64,000 nt of DNA from Eriocheir sinensis (GCF_024679095.1 NC_066522.1:13937753-14001752), one strand, 5' to 3'; shown: positions 36,816 through 51,127, numbered from the stretch's first letter. Numbers and translations: made by a program. The notes: generated from the sequence alone by a model not told the origin.

Positions 36816-37499
36816 TCTTTCAGCTTATGCATTAACCAAACTTCGTCTTTACCAAGAGGGAAATTTTTGATGTAACACAAATTGCGTCTCCCACCTCAGC
36901 TCTGCTTTAATAACACGATTATGTCTTCGAGCACTTGCTGATAACGCCTCGGCACTCGGATATTGAAAATCCTGCCTGGTGTGTAGCTGAAAGAATCATA
37001 ATGTCTGGAATCACGGCGCAGAAAATGTTGAAATAAATGGCTGGGTCCTGAAGGTTAGGTTAAAGTTGAGCAACAAGTCCACGAACCTGACGCCTTCCAG
37101 ACCACCTCCCCGAGGACGAGATATTTAGGGTGTTTATTCACATTCCAACGACGCAAGCTGACAGATCATTACGCTTATAAAAAAGGGAAAGACTGGACAC
37201 TAACTTTAACACACACACGCAAGCACCCACCCACCCACACACACACACCCACGATTCCAGTCTGCATTCTGATCCGCGTCTGGCTTCGCTCTCCCACAGC
37301 TGACTGTCAAATGTCGAAAAGAGGCGAAAAAGTGGCAGAAATACCGCCGCCACTTGTCGAACTTTAAATAACTTGTGCGCGGCTGGGGCCCCTCAAGGCA
37401 GCGGCAGCAAGGGACAGCGCGGCTTCACGGGCTTCTGCATTTTAACGTCGAAGACAAAACCCTCCCGAAAGCCGTCACGTCCAAGGCCATATTGCACTT

Positions 37500-37850
37500 T
37501 GCGGTTGCTCTGTTCATTTTTTTTTATTGTTTTCATAATTATTTTTACTACTATTGCTCTTACTATTGGTGAGCAGCGTATTATTATTTTTCATTAGTTA
37601 TTTTTTTGTTGTCTCTCAAGTTGTTGTTCTTGTTGTTCCTGCTGCTGTTTCTTCCTTCCTTTCTCCATCTGTCCACTCTCTTTGTTCTTCATGTAGTTAT
37701 TCTCCCTCTTCATTTTTTACTTTTACTTTCTCACGTTCATTTATTTTCCCCTTCTTCTTCTTCTTCTTCTTCTTCTTTCTCTTCTTCGTCCTCCCTAACG
37801 ATTTGTTGCCGAGGAATCTTTGCTTCGCTTATACGATGATCCAACGCACA
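37500..37850. other. T-rich sequence with (TTC)n patch
   Basis: T-rich with a TTC run at about 37752-37790. Hydrophobic frames here are compositional. A G-rich patch follows at 37856-37940. Confidence 0.6.
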
Positions 37851-38760
37851 CAGAAGGGCGGAGGGGGGGTGGGGGTGGGGGGCAAGAACTGACTTTACAT
37901 TCTCAGTAGGGTGTCAGAGGGTGGGTGGGGAGGCGGGGTATTGAGTGAAGGCTGAAGGATGCGGGATGTGATAGTAGGGTTTCACTTAGAGCGAGCGAAC
38001 TTCTTCCTCTGGCAAATTTATAATCGCTGAAGGCTTTTAATGACACTAATGAGACTTGCCTAGGAAGCATATTACTGACATCGCAAGAATTTTTCCCGAT
38101 CTATTCCCTATTTTTCTGCCTTTCCTGCCACCGTAGCGTCTCCTCGCGGCCTCCTTTATCTTGCGCAGAGAGAAATCACGCCTTGAATCTCCAGATTATT
38201 AATCACGTAAGCCTGTCAGGAAGCTTCTTTTAAAATCACTGAGTTGGGTCGGCAATAAAACGGGATAATAAATGACTTGCCAGCACAAGCAGCGGCCATC
38301 TGAAGCCAATTTTCTTGTCGCTTGCCAAACTTAAGGCGCAAGGGTAGGCACACGGGCGGCGGGAGGCACCTCGACGCCGCCCCACCACTGCGAAGGTCAA
38401 GGCGGCAGACTAACGCGCTCACGGATAGACTTTATGTGGCGGTAACTGCGCGAAACTGCCGCCAGAAATTCATGCCGAGATATTGGAGTGAGGCTCAGCA
38501 AAATGTTTTTCCGCGGAGGGCCGGCGAGTCGCGGCTTATGCACGCAGATGTTGTCCTCGCGGCGGCCAGGTGACCTACGTGGCGGCGCGTGAGCCTGTCA
38601 CCTGCCACTACCGGCGCCCGAGGCCTCGGGGTGAGTGGCGGCGGGGCATTACTCACCTGCTGCTTGCCGCCCTGACCCCCCCCCCCCTTCTCTCTCTCTC
38701 TCTCTCTCTTACTTTTCTTTCTTTTTCTCTTTCATTTTCCCACTCTCATTCTCACTCCTA

Positions 38761-38885
<125 letters not shown>

Positions 38886-39243
38886 GAAGGGCCTGCGGGA
38901 GCCAGACCTTTTAGGAGACACAAAGAGCGGCGCACCGGCCACCTCCCAAAGTTACTCCGCGGCCCATGAAGCATTTTTCCTGATCACGACAACCTGTTCC
39001 CCGGAGCCGCAGCAGGACAGGTGTGAGCGCCGCCCTCGACGACCTACATATTACGCGGTGCAATTTTGATGTGTTTCGGTAACCGTCCGCAAACCTATAT
39101 TTCTTTTTTTTTTTTGATGCGGTGTTTTATGCATATTTTATGAGCAGAAGATGGAAAGTTAAACTGCTGTCACAATATGGAAATTAAACTCAAAACTCAT
39201 CAGGGAAATGTTCCATAGAATTTATATTTTGGTTATTGCATTG

Positions 39244-39358
<115 letters not shown>

Positions 39359-39715
39359 GTATGTGTGTACGCATGTGTGTATGTATGTGCGTATGTGTGC
39401 ATGTATAAATGTATACATTCAGCAGTTACAAACAACACTAAATATGTTAGCAAAGTTTGTAGTATAATTATTTTAAAATTAAGTTCGTTTTTGACCAATT
39501 TCCAGTGTAATTTTTAGGTCATTTTGGTATATAACAGGTCCTCTTTGTTGAAAAATATCTTATTACAAAGTTAATGCAGCTGAGGTCTTCACATTAATCA
39601 CTGCAGTTCCCTCCACCACCCCTCCCCCTCGTCTACCTTCTCCCTCCACCGCACCCTACCGGCCCCTCCCTGCCTCCTTCCCCCCCTCACCTCTCAGGCC
39701 CCTGCCCGCCCCCAG

Positions 39716-39929
39716 AGCCCCGCGGCGCCGCAGTACATCTTCTGGTACCACAACGCCCGAATGATCAACTATGACCGGGAGCGTGGCGGCGTGAGGGTCA
39801 ACATCGAGACGGGGCCGCAGGTCAGGTCACAGCTGACCGTGACGCGCGCCACGCGTGTCGACTCCGGCAACTACACGTGCACCGCCGCCAACACCAGAGC
39901 CGCCTCCATCACGGTCTACGTGACGGAAG
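39716..39929 (+). CDS. Dpr-like Ig receptor, exon 4 (Ig2 core)
   Basis: Encodes 71 whole codons plus one base (phase 1 donor, gaag|gtgagc). Visible motifs: 'SPAAPQYIFWYHNARMINYD' with the Ig2 core Trp (residue 205), 'GVRVNIETG', 'RSQLTVTRATRVDSGNYTC' with the second Ig2 Cys (residue 250) and an NYT sequon, then 'AANTRAASITVYVTE'. The YIFWYH-x-x-R-M-I-N-Y-D block is a strong Dpr hallmark. The acceptor is ambiguous. The AG at 39714-39715 (cgcccccag) gives the start used here; an upstream AG at 39696-39697 (cctctcag) is also in frame and would add six residues (APARPQ). The shorter form fits the family spacing better. Confidence 0.95.
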
Positions 39930-39968
39930 GTGAGCACGCACGCATGCACGCACGCACCTTCGCGCGCT

Positions 39969-39971
<3 letters not shown>

Positions 39972-40021
<50 letters not shown>

Positions 40022-40026
40022 ACACA
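39972..40026. repeat. (AC)n microsatellite
   Basis: About 55 bp of AC starting 43 bp after the exon 4 donor, preceded by 'cgcacgcatgcacgcacgca'. Confidence 0.97.
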
Positions 40027-40196
40027 CTTCTCTTTTATATTTATGTGTGTCCAATTGCTACTCACACTTTATTGCTATATATTTTCAAAAACAACTTCCC
40101 CATTAGCCCTATAAAGTTATTCACCCTGTGAATTACAACTAGTTATGCATATTTGAGCCGCATGGCTGCAATTGCCGTAAAAATGTATCAATACCA

Positions 40197-40205
40197 TTAT
40201 TATTA

Positions 40206-40251
<46 letters not shown>

Positions 40252-40275
40252 TATTATTATTGTTATCATTATTAT
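40197..40275. repeat. (ATT)n microsatellite
   Basis: About 79 bp of ATT with a few ATC/ACT variants. Confidence 0.95.
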
Positions 40276-40319
40276 TCCTAATGTAAACATTACACACTCA
40301 TACAATAAAACATATTGGT

Positions 40320-41754
<1,435 letters not shown>

Positions 41755-42188
41755 GAAAAATCAGTCTCCGCCTCGACAAGTTATCGTTCTATAAAAGCGT
41801 CAGAATCACGCCCCACTCGCCGACAACTTCTATATCAATCGGAAGTTCACTACTACTTAACTTAATTCCTAAGAGTTCCTTCTGTAAGTTCTGAACGGGC
41901 GCTGAACTATTTGTCACTTTCGCTTTCTCTTTGATCGCTCTGAAGAAATGTCATAATAACAAAATTTTATAATCAGGAATAGGGCTTTGTTGAGTTACAT
42001 CTGTATACTAGTTCAACGGCTCAAGTTTCCAAATAACAAATGTTTAAAGGCGTTTTTAAAAGCAAGAAAGTCGACATTAACATTACATATGACAAAACAT
42101 ACAAATAATTCAATAGGTATGTAAACATTTTTCTTTACTGATTTATCTATATTTATCTATTTATCTATATGTTTTCTCTGGTGGACAG

Positions 42189-42310
42189 ATAACCAGATCG
42201 CAGCCATCCAACCCCGCGCGATGGACGCCGCCGGGTCCCTGCGCCCCTGCCTGGCCCTCCTGCTGGCGGCGGCGGTGGTGGCCGAGGCTCTGTCCCACTC
42301 CACCAACTGA
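42189..42310 (+). CDS. Dpr-like Ig receptor, terminal exon (GPI-signal-like C-terminus, stop)
   Basis: The last coding exon starts after acceptor tctctggtggacag. Its first two bases complete an Asp codon with the single base carried from exon 4, giving the typical Dpr 'DNQIAAI' segment. Then come 'QPRAMDAAGS', a hydrophobic run 'CLALLLAAAVVAEAL' and the ending 'SHSTN', with TGA at 42308-42310. There is no charged cytoplasmic tail after the hydrophobic stretch, and small residues (DAAGS) precede it. This is the layout of a GPI-attachment signal, consistent with reports that Dprs are GPI-anchored. A short single-pass membrane anchor is the alternative. Visible protein length is 306 residues from exon 1 to here. 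Confidence 0.92.
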
Positions 42311-42900
42311 CCCACCCACTGGCCCGACAGCCCGCCCGCACGGACAGGCTGTGCCCGGCGGGGGCGGCTGATGTGACTTCCCAGGACCACCGCACAGGGA
42401 AAAAAAAGGGCTCAAGTATCACCCGTAAGTGGGGGGGCTCGGCCCGGCACCATGACCCCGAAGAACAGCGAGTGCAGCGTAAAGTGTCTTGTTCTACACA
42501 GTTTCATTGTGGTGTCAACGGACCAACGACACTGACGAGAATGGCCGCCCTGGTAATGGCGCCTGTCTCGCGTGATGGATGCCTTGCGGTGCGTGAAAGT
42601 GTTCCTGCTCACTCCCAGAGGGCGACATTTCTGTTCCCTCCTCCCCTGAAATACCTCGGGTGGCGCGCCCCGGCTGGGGCAGTTATTCAGGTGGAAAAAG
42701 AGCGAGAAGTGAATGAATACAGTTGCCGCCAATGTAGAGTGATACCGAAGTGTGAAAAAATACCGTTTTTTTTTTTTTAAAGCAGCCTTGCAAAAAGACT
42801 GAGGCAATACAGTCGCCAACGTCACTATGGTAACTAGATGACTTCCGCGTCCGGCGGCGGTCAGGGGAGCATTTATTAAATAGACCTTAAGGGAAACGAG
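42311..42900 (+). other. Probable start of the dpr-like 3' UTR
   Basis: Sequence directly after the TGA at 42308-42310. It is non-repetitive and moderately GC-rich, and contains no coding frame I can support. I found no convincing AATAAA signal close to the stop. The nearest clear AATAAA hexamers I noticed are near 45814 and 46224, so the UTR is either several kilobases long or uses a variant signal. The end is arbitrary. Confidence 0.4.
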
Positions 42901-43155
42901 CAGCGTGTGAGCTTAGGAAAGAGGAGGAAGCTTTTCTAGGATGTAAAAACGGATACTGCTAGTACAGGTGATACTCTTCTTGAACATATAATTTCTAAAG
43001 ACTGGAGGAAAATATCAGAAGAGGAAGACAAACTCAAGGAGCTTAACATGAGGTGTGTATGAATCATATTTATATAGACGACATTAGCAAAGTAACAAGG
43101 TTAATACGAACTGAATTCCTTTTCGAAGGAAAGTATGTAGTTTTAATACATGTAT
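42900..43155. other. Noncoding stretch, nothing recognised
   Basis: Possible continuation of the dpr-like 3' UTR. No domain or repeat is visible. Confidence 0.4.
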
Positions 43156-43157
<2 letters not shown>

Positions 43158-43204
<47 letters not shown>

Positions 43205-43215
43205 CGTGCGCGCGC

Positions 43216-43255
<40 letters not shown>
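43158..43255. repeat. (GT)n with a (GC)n centre
   Basis: GT tracts flank 'gcgtgcgtgcgcgcgcgcgt' (about 43199-43218). Alternating purine-pyrimidine over about 98 bp with a GC core is favourable for Z-DNA. Confidence 0.97.
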
Positions 43256-43256
<1 letters not shown>

Positions 43257-43264
43257 ACTCCTCG

Positions 43265-44400
43265 CTGAAGTGACGCGATATCTTCAGCCTATATTTCATC
43301 CAAGCTTGAGGGTCGGAGGGACGCTGGACTCGGCTTATGTAAAGAAGACAAGACTACGAGCGTGATGGATGGACGGGCGGGGGAGAACGACAGGACTGTT
43401 ATGGAAGGGGTTTATCTGGAGGACGAGGGTTCTGGAGGAGCTGATCGGCGGGGAGGGACAGCTAACAGATGGATGGATGAGGCAGGTGGAGAAAGAGGTG
43501 GTTTCTTGTGCTGGACAGAAAGAAATGTTTGAGGAATAGGAAAAGTTAAACGAGCGCGGTGTATGAGGTATGGTGTGTCACAGGAACAGACTGTGATGAA
43601 CGATGAACTGAAATGAGACGAAGAAAGAGAGCAACATAAAAAAAAAAAAAACGTCGACACTAAAGGAACAGGGCTGAGGTGTTGGCAGTGAAATGAACAG
43701 GTGGTGAAACGGACAGGTAGTGCAATGAAGCGGTGAAATGGCCGAAAACAACGTGTGTCCTTATTTACCACTTAAGAAAACACCCTAAACGATTTTGTTA
43801 GAGTTTAAAAAGTGCCAGCCACCCCTCTTCCCCCCCCCCCCCCCACACACACACTTTCGTCCTCAACAGCCTCGCCACACTGAGCCGCAAGAGCCACTGC
43901 CACACACTCGCGGGCCGGCGGGGCGAGGGACGGAATATCAACACGACCTGCGGCGCCGTGCATCACCCGCCCTCTGAGGAGCACCGCCGTCCCTGCCCCC
44001 ACACCTTCCACCACCCTAACGAATGACTTCCATGAATTTCTGCTCGTACTCAACGATTAATTCCTCCCTAATATAATGAAAACGGTATAGCGAGCGTGTC
44101 ATTAAAAGAAGATAAATCATTAGCGTCATTTTCATAATATCGCCGATTAAGTTCGCACTCATGGAAGTTTACGAGGTATATTTTTAATTAAAGCGATCTA
44201 AATATTAGTGATGTGGTAAGTAAGAGGACGAGACAAAGGAAGCATGAGAGGAATTTCGGCTCAGAAACGCTTTATCAAAATTAGAGATTGTTATATTCCC
44301 CGCGATCGTTTTACCGTCATTATTGTATCGTTAGTTATCATATTAGCATAATAATGAATACATCAAGTTGAAAATGATTTGATTAGACGAGAAAATGACG
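43265..44400. other. Noncoding stretch, nothing firm recognised
   Basis: Includes a purine-rich part (43380-43650), a C run at about 43831-43844 and a repeat-free AT-rich part (44030-44390). No gene is supported. Confidence 0.5.
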
Positions 44401-44430
44401 GCAGAGAGGATGATGACGATGATGATGATG

Positions 44431-44431
<1 letters not shown>

Positions 44432-44487
<56 letters not shown>
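44432..44487. repeat. (GT)n microsatellite
   Basis: About 56 bp of GT after a GAT-rich patch. Confidence 0.97.
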
Positions 44488-44755
44488 AGGGGGGCCGCTT
44501 GGCGTTAGCTCCATGTGCCTGTCGGGTCAAATTCAAGGTTCATCACAGCAAGGTAAGACTGCACACTAACACGCTACCATGGATCTTTACCCCTTCCATC
44601 CTCCACCCTTACCCCTCCCGAGGCCTCTCCACCTACTATCGTTCTTCCACCTATCTACTCTCTGCATCTCCACCTATCGCTCTTTTTCACTGTACCAACG
44701 TATCTCCACAAATCGATAGTTCTTCTCCACCTTTCCACTTTCCTTACATTCTCTC

Positions 44756-44990
44756 TCCACCGTCGACGGCCCCTCATGCACTGCTCTCGTCCCTTCACCC
44801 AACGACAGAACCCCAGCAAGTCCTTTTAAGCCTCTCCATCCGCCGTCCCTGCACCCTCGACGTCTCCTCATGCACTGCCATCGTCCCTTCACCTACCGAG
44901 AACATCCCAGCCAGCCAGCCCCTATAAGCCTCTCCATCCGCTGCCTCTTACTACACCCATAGGTTTTCCACCCTCGACATCTGCTCACAA
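44756..44990. repeat. Tandem array, two full units and one partial unit of about 95 bp
   Basis: 'cctcatgcactgc' near 44772 and 44866, and 'aagcctctccatccgc' near 44828 and 44926. A third 'ccctcgacatctgctca' starts near 44971. Confidence 0.88.
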
Positions 44991-45212
44991 TCCGTCGGCT
45001 TCTCTCAACCCTCAGCGTCTCTCCTCTCGCTGCCACGCTCTCCTGCATGAGGGGACGCGTGACCTTTGCGGGTTATGAAATAGTGAAGGGTTCTTTCTGA
45101 GATTGAGACAGACGGTGAGCAAGTGAAGGTTATGCTACGTGTTTGAAAATGTGTGTGAGGATTACGGAAAAGGTGACTGTGTGATGGCTTGGTATTTGTG
45201 AGTATGGAGGTA

Positions 45213-45378
<166 letters not shown>

Positions 45379-45399
45379 TATGGGGACGGGAAAGAATGG

Positions 45400-46310
45400 C
45401 CTGCATAATCTGTACAAATTATTCATGTTCGGAGACGAAAGGCAACCCTGACGTGTTCCTGCGTGTCGTGTCCCGGATCACTGTTCCCTCACCCCTCGGC
45501 TGTTGGCACGCCGTGGCCCTGCCTCGCCACCAGCTGACTGTACATAGAGGACTAGTCCAGTAAGGGCAAATGGCCGTGTCGCTGTAGCTGTCTGGAATGT
45601 TTGTACCGCTGAAATGGTGTGGGCGCGTGTGCCCGACTGGCTGTTCGTTGCTCTCGTTCAAGTTTTCGCACTGGATGTTTCATTTCGCACTCGGGCATCG
45701 CCGCACGTTCATGGTTCTCTTCTCTCAGAGACATTACAGCTAATTATTTTCTGTGTAAGCTCACATACCGCACACACTTTTGTCGTACAAAATTTTCATG
45801 AACTCGACATGTAAATAAAACAAAATGTCATTCAAAAGAAGTACATACAAGGTCGTACACAGACATACACACATCCATACCCATGATATGAATGCTTGTT
45901 GTGTGAAGACCACCAGGGAGGCGGCGGGCGTACCTCCCCCAGAGCCTCACTGTGCACTATCAGCGAGTCTGTGGCGTCCCCCTAACGCGGGGCGTCCCCG
46001 GACACACCCCAGGCCCGGGGCTGGGGCAGGGCCGCGCGTCTGTCGTGTTCCTGATATTCAGCAGTGAACACGACGTCCCCGAAGCGCCGCCCGGCCCGGC
46101 ACCCCGGCAGGAGGCGGGACATTGCCGCTTGTCGGCGCCCCTCGAGGCCGCACTGTCTTACACTCGATGTTCTTATTTACCCGTAGGTGTACCATAACCT
46201 TTACTGTAAAATGTTATTTTTGTAAAAATAAATTATGTCGCAGCAACTCCCAAGTATCAATTACATTACCCGGTAAAATAACTCTGTTTGTCTGTCTGTC
46301 TCTGTCTGTT
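45400..46310. other. Noncoding stretch, nothing firm recognised
   Basis: Contains a GC-rich part (45920-46150) and AATAAA hexamers near 45814 and 46224, which could serve as poly(A) signals if the dpr-like 3' UTR is very long. Confidence 0.35.
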
Positions 46311-46315
46311 TGTCA

Positions 46316-46317
<2 letters not shown>

Positions 46318-46400
<83 letters not shown>
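46318..46400. repeat. (AT)n microsatellite
   Basis: About 80 bp of AT following 'gtctgtctgtc' repeats. Confidence 0.97.
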
Positions 46401-46404
<4 letters not shown>

Positions 46405-46717
46405 TGTATAATGTAAGCAGAATCAAAGGTAAGTCAGCTCAAGGAAATGCGCCTTACAAAATTTTCGCCGCCAGCCCCCAGAACCGCCCCACTTTCCAAA
46501 GATTCTTCCGCCTTTCCTCTTCTCTGTTATGGAAATTCAGGACGAAGAGAAACACGAGCCACGTAAAGCTGCCTACACACGGCAACCTTTTGATGGACTG
46601 CCGTGACTGAGAGCGCCGCCATGGCATTCACGATATAAACCGAGTACTGCCGTGCTCGACCCTAGCACGTAGAAATAGACAGCTTCTGTAATACCGTTAT
46701 TGTTACTGATTCTGTAA

Positions 46718-46718
46718 T

Positions 46719-46768
<50 letters not shown>

Positions 46769-46958
46769 TTACTACTACTATTGCAACTTCTGTTACTACT
46801 ACACTCTTTGGATTCTTTTTAGGAGCAGCGAGTAGCGGGCTTTTTTTTTTATTAATGTTTACTTTTTTTGTGCCCTTGAACTGTCTCCTTTGCTGTAAAA
46901 AAAAAAAAAAAAAAAAAACTACTACTACTACTGCTACTACTGCTACTTCTACCACCAG

Positions 46959-46992
<34 letters not shown>

Positions 46993-47003
46993 GCAACTAC
47001 TGT

Positions 47004-47034
<31 letters not shown>

Positions 47035-47065
47035 GCATATGCTGCTTCTATTGTTACTGCTACTA
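46718..47065. repeat. (ACT)n array split by an R-repeat
   Basis: ACT triplets at 46718-46803 and again at 46917-47065, with an R-repeat copy (46816-46918) between them. The simplest reading is one ACT array invaded by the element. Confidence 0.9.
46816..46918 (+). mobile_element. R-repeat copy with long A tail
   Basis: 'ttttaggagcagcgagtagc', 'tgcccttgaactgtctcc', 'tttgctgt' and an A run of about 22, ending directly at ACT repeats. This is the best-preserved plus-strand copy. Confidence 0.82.
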
Positions 47066-47169
47066 CTACTAGTACAACCACCAATACTATCATTATTCCT
47101 TATTCAGTTTCAATAATCAACAAGAGGACCTTTACCTCGAGCTGCATAGTCACTTTTATGCACCGTAAC

Positions 47170-48690
47170 GAACCTTAACTTTACTTCAACATCAGTTCCA
47201 GTGCCGATAAAGTTACTTCATCAATATATGGAAGCGGCTCTCTACCTTCAGTAACCTTTGAATGTATTAATGACTATTATTTACTGCAAAAGTATGTTGA
47301 GGAAGTGAGACCAAAGAAAAAGGTATCTGGTATGACTATAATTATTACAATGATGATGATGATAGTGGTGGTGATGGTGGGTGATATTAATGAAGAAGAG
47401 GAGAAATAGGAGGATAACCGATGTTTTCTTCAGACAGCAAGGTAGATATTTTCATAACGAGATGCAGCAAGATATACTTTAACATATGCATGATCAGACT
47501 CTTTTTTTATCGAATACGACGCGATCATGAACGTAGGGATGCGGCTGATACAGAGATAAGTCACGTTCTGCAGCACTATATCATTTTTATCTACGCGGAG
47601 AGCGGCCCCAAATGACGGGTGCCAAGAGTAAATCGGGAAAAATCAGGTCGCTGTTTCTTCGTCCCAAACCTTCAGACACGATCACTTAAGTAATCTTGAA
47701 CTGAGAATTTAAACAAACTCTGAAGTGTAAACGATCATCACATCCTCAGTCACAGGACGAATACTAGAAATTCTGGTGCTCTGATAAAAAAAATCATAGA
47801 TAGTACTCAGACTCGTTTAATCAAGAGATCGCTCACTAGCTTGGAATATGACGGAGGGAAGAAGAGGAACTGCTCGCATTTTACTAATATGGTGATCGTA
47901 AAGGAGATAGAATACAACTGACGCGTGTCTCTCAACAGAAACAATGACATAAACATCAACGAGCCTTGCAAGTTCAGCTACTCCATCCAAACATCGACTA
48001 TTCTGACCCTCAGGGAACAGGAGGAAGCCGGCCCAACCCTCCGGATCCTTAAAGGGAGACTGGTTTGGGCCTCCGCCTTCCTTGGAGCCTCGGCCAGCTC
48101 CGGTGGGCACAGGTAATGCTTCACCTCTTTTTCAAAATTTTACGTTTTCTATGTTTTTAGTGTCTACATATCGGGGAGTAGTGCGGTAAAAGAGAAATTG
48201 TTTCAAAAATTATTTCACGTCATGTCTACGTTACACTTTCCTTTCCAGCAAGTTTCATCATTTTTATGTTTCACGAAAACAAAATGGCTGGAAACCTGAC
48301 ACATAACAGTATTTGAAAATGCATTTTGAAGTAAAAGAATATGGCAACGCTCAAAACACAGTGACTAGTTTCAAAATATATAAAAGTGTTCATGTAAGCG
48401 GCAATAGAAAGACTAGAGAACACTGATCTGTTATGAGTATTTCGTCAGCCGCAACAAACAGGACTCAAGAACTTTACTAATACTGTTCTGGCGCCTTAAC
48501 ACGCGAACGGGGTAATATTAACTAACGCTGTCCAGGAAGATGCAACACAAGGACGGATGAGCTGATCTAACATTGTACTGGCAGTGGCTGCAACACGCGA
48601 GTATTACCGTTCAGTAGCTGCAACACAACACGAGACGCGGACAACGGAATCGGAATGCATCGAAAACTTGTCCCGCCACGATAGCACGAA
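47170..48690. other. Noncoding stretch, nothing firm recognised
   Basis: Single-copy sequence with a short ATG/GTG-rich patch near 47350-47385. Short frames (47421-47615, 47925-48116) have no recognisable features. Confidence 0.5.
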
Positions 48691-48697
48691 GCAATCC

Positions 48698-48812
48698 TTT
48701 TTTTTCTTCTTATGGCGCTGGTAGGCTTATTGGTGGGGTCTGGTGGTCCGCCCAACCCGCTATGGTACAGGCAGTGTTTTATCGCAGCGTCACTCCTGTA
48801 TGTGGTGGCACG
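48698..48812 (-). mobile_element. Partial copy of the SINE found at 11444-11811
   Basis: Poly(A) end (T run 48698-48705), then 'ggcgctggtaggc', 'tggtggggtctggtggtccg', 'cccaacccgctatggtacag' and 'gcagcgtcactcc', matching the 3' body of the SINE. The tRNA-like head is missing. It carries a single copy of the 35-bp block duplicated in the other element. Confidence 0.82.
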
Positions 48813-49253
48813 GCAAGGCAGGAAAACAGGAAGTAGCTGGTGCAGGTGAAGATACAAATTAATTACTGATACCTGCAAGGGACTGATTTGTTTGATGTGA
48901 CTACAGCACGGAACTAAAGGCTGATGCTCCGTGTATTGTGACGTTGTTGTAGGCTATAGGTACCATTTCCTTTGTTTTCGATGGGGATCAAAGTTGACTT
49001 TCGGCGTATCGATATAAAGTATATTAAATGACTGGCTACACAATTTTATGATCGTTACAAACATATAATCTAAAACAATAGATGTTACTAGACAAAATTT
49101 AGCGTATGATTTTTTTTTTCGCTAAAAAAGTTGTATGGAACAAATGGGAGGCTGGTGCCTTGATCTTTCCCCTGCTCCTTAGTCCCCCCCCCCAGCAAAG
49201 GTCAGGCACAGCACCCAGAGCCGCAGGGGGAAAATGCACTCCAAACCAGCCTT

Positions 49254-49366
<113 letters not shown>

Positions 49367-49559
49367 TGCGTGTGCGTGTGTGTGTGTGTGCAAACATATT
49401 TGGTCAGGCTTTTTCTGCTGTTGCTTTAAGAAAATCTCAATTCGTCCAGAACAAACCAAGAGGAAAAACTCAACACAGTACTTGGGAAATAGACATTACA
49501 TCCAACCTATTCTAGAGACCACCATACAATATCGACGTGTTATCCCCCCCCCCCCCCCA

Positions 49560-50740
49560 CCTTTCCACTGCTAACTTCTTTATTTATCTACGTTTAATCA
49601 TTCTGGTACTACATCCCTTCCTAATCTTCACACCTGATAACAGTTTCGCCGGGTATGATCCACCCAACTTGCACCCCACCACGAGTGAGCGAAAGAAACA
49701 ACGCAACCTGCCTCCACAAGACCGAACAGAAATGTGAAGCTCTAGAGGACGTCACAACATCAGCGCCGCGGGCCACGCAATGCTCACGTGAAAATGAAAG
49801 CGTGGGGAGAGTAGTTCCTATTTTGTGGGAACAGCGTGTTGAAGTAATTTTTTATATACATTTTGCTTAAATCTTGGTTTCTTTCCTTAAGCGCAAAAAA
49901 AAAAAAAAAAAAAATCCGAGCAAGACATGTTTATTCCTTGGTGTGGCGTGCTTCGAAGGAAGAAAATCCATAATATTTTCAGAGGATTATGAAGCTATGA
50001 AAGGAATGTGAAGTCATAGCATTCCAATTAGGAGGCAAAGTCTCGACTCCTCCCTTGAGGCTTCCTTTCCGGCATGTCTGCCTCGCGGCGTCCCGATGGG
50101 GAGCTGCTCCTTCACGTGTTCAGCGAGGCACACTGCATCCGACGATAAAATATACAAAAATACAAATCACGTTGAAAATTTTGTGGCTGGCGAAGCAACA
50201 GTGATCAGACTCGAAAGTGCTTTGCTACAAATGCAAAAAAATATGAAACCTTCAAGGATGGTCCGTTAAGCTGCTCTTAAAGACTTGAATCCAGTATTTA
50301 TTTCAGTTCCCATTTTGTTGATAGTCTCACCTGATAGCGACACATGTTATGTGCCTCGAAACACCCAGCGCAGGGGTTTAATACACGTGTTTAGGACAGC
50401 GGGAATTGCAAAAATGTGAGGAATGAAAGAAACCGGAAATGTGTGGAATGTCGGCTAATATGACTGGTTGGAAATACCTGCAAACGATATGAACCAGAAA
50501 CGATTCTACTCACCGCAGGGAGTCAAAAAGCAGACCTCGACGACGGTGATCCTCGGAAGTGGAGGGCCAGTTGTGGACCGATCTGTCAGGAAGAATAGTT
50601 TGGTTAATACTTTTTTTTGTAAACACCGCGAACATTTATTTCTCTGCCTACCAATTACTTGTCTATTCTAGCAATATCAAAGGTTGGGTACGCACGCACA
50701 CAGACAAGTGCACATATATACAGGCACGCAAGCACGCACA
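49560..50740. other. Noncoding stretch, nothing recognised
   Basis: Ordinary sequence with an A run near 49896-49914. No supportable gene. Confidence 0.5.
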
Positions 50741-50745
50741 AACAC

Positions 50746-50750
<5 letters not shown>

Positions 50751-50839
<89 letters not shown>
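50751..50839. repeat. (AC)n microsatellite
   Basis: About 89 bp of pure AC. Confidence 0.97.
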
Positions 50840-50840
<1 letters not shown>

Positions 50841-51066
50841 ATTATTCTTCACAGACGTCTACACAAGAGAATCAAGAAGACATTTCGGTACCCCGCACAC
50901 CTAAGTAAGTCTTGTACACAAAGGGATGATGAATTAACATGAACTCCGCATCAAAGGGATATTCATCTCACGGCAAATAAAAAAATCACGCAATGTAGAA
51001 CTAACACATAATTAAGGCAATGAAAGTGAATACCATCCTCTGAGATTAAAGCAAATAAAAGTAGTT

Positions 51067-51067
<1 letters not shown>

Positions 51068-51127
<60 letters not shown>
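51068..51127. repeat. (AAT)n microsatellite
   Basis: About 59 bp of AAT. Confidence 0.97.
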
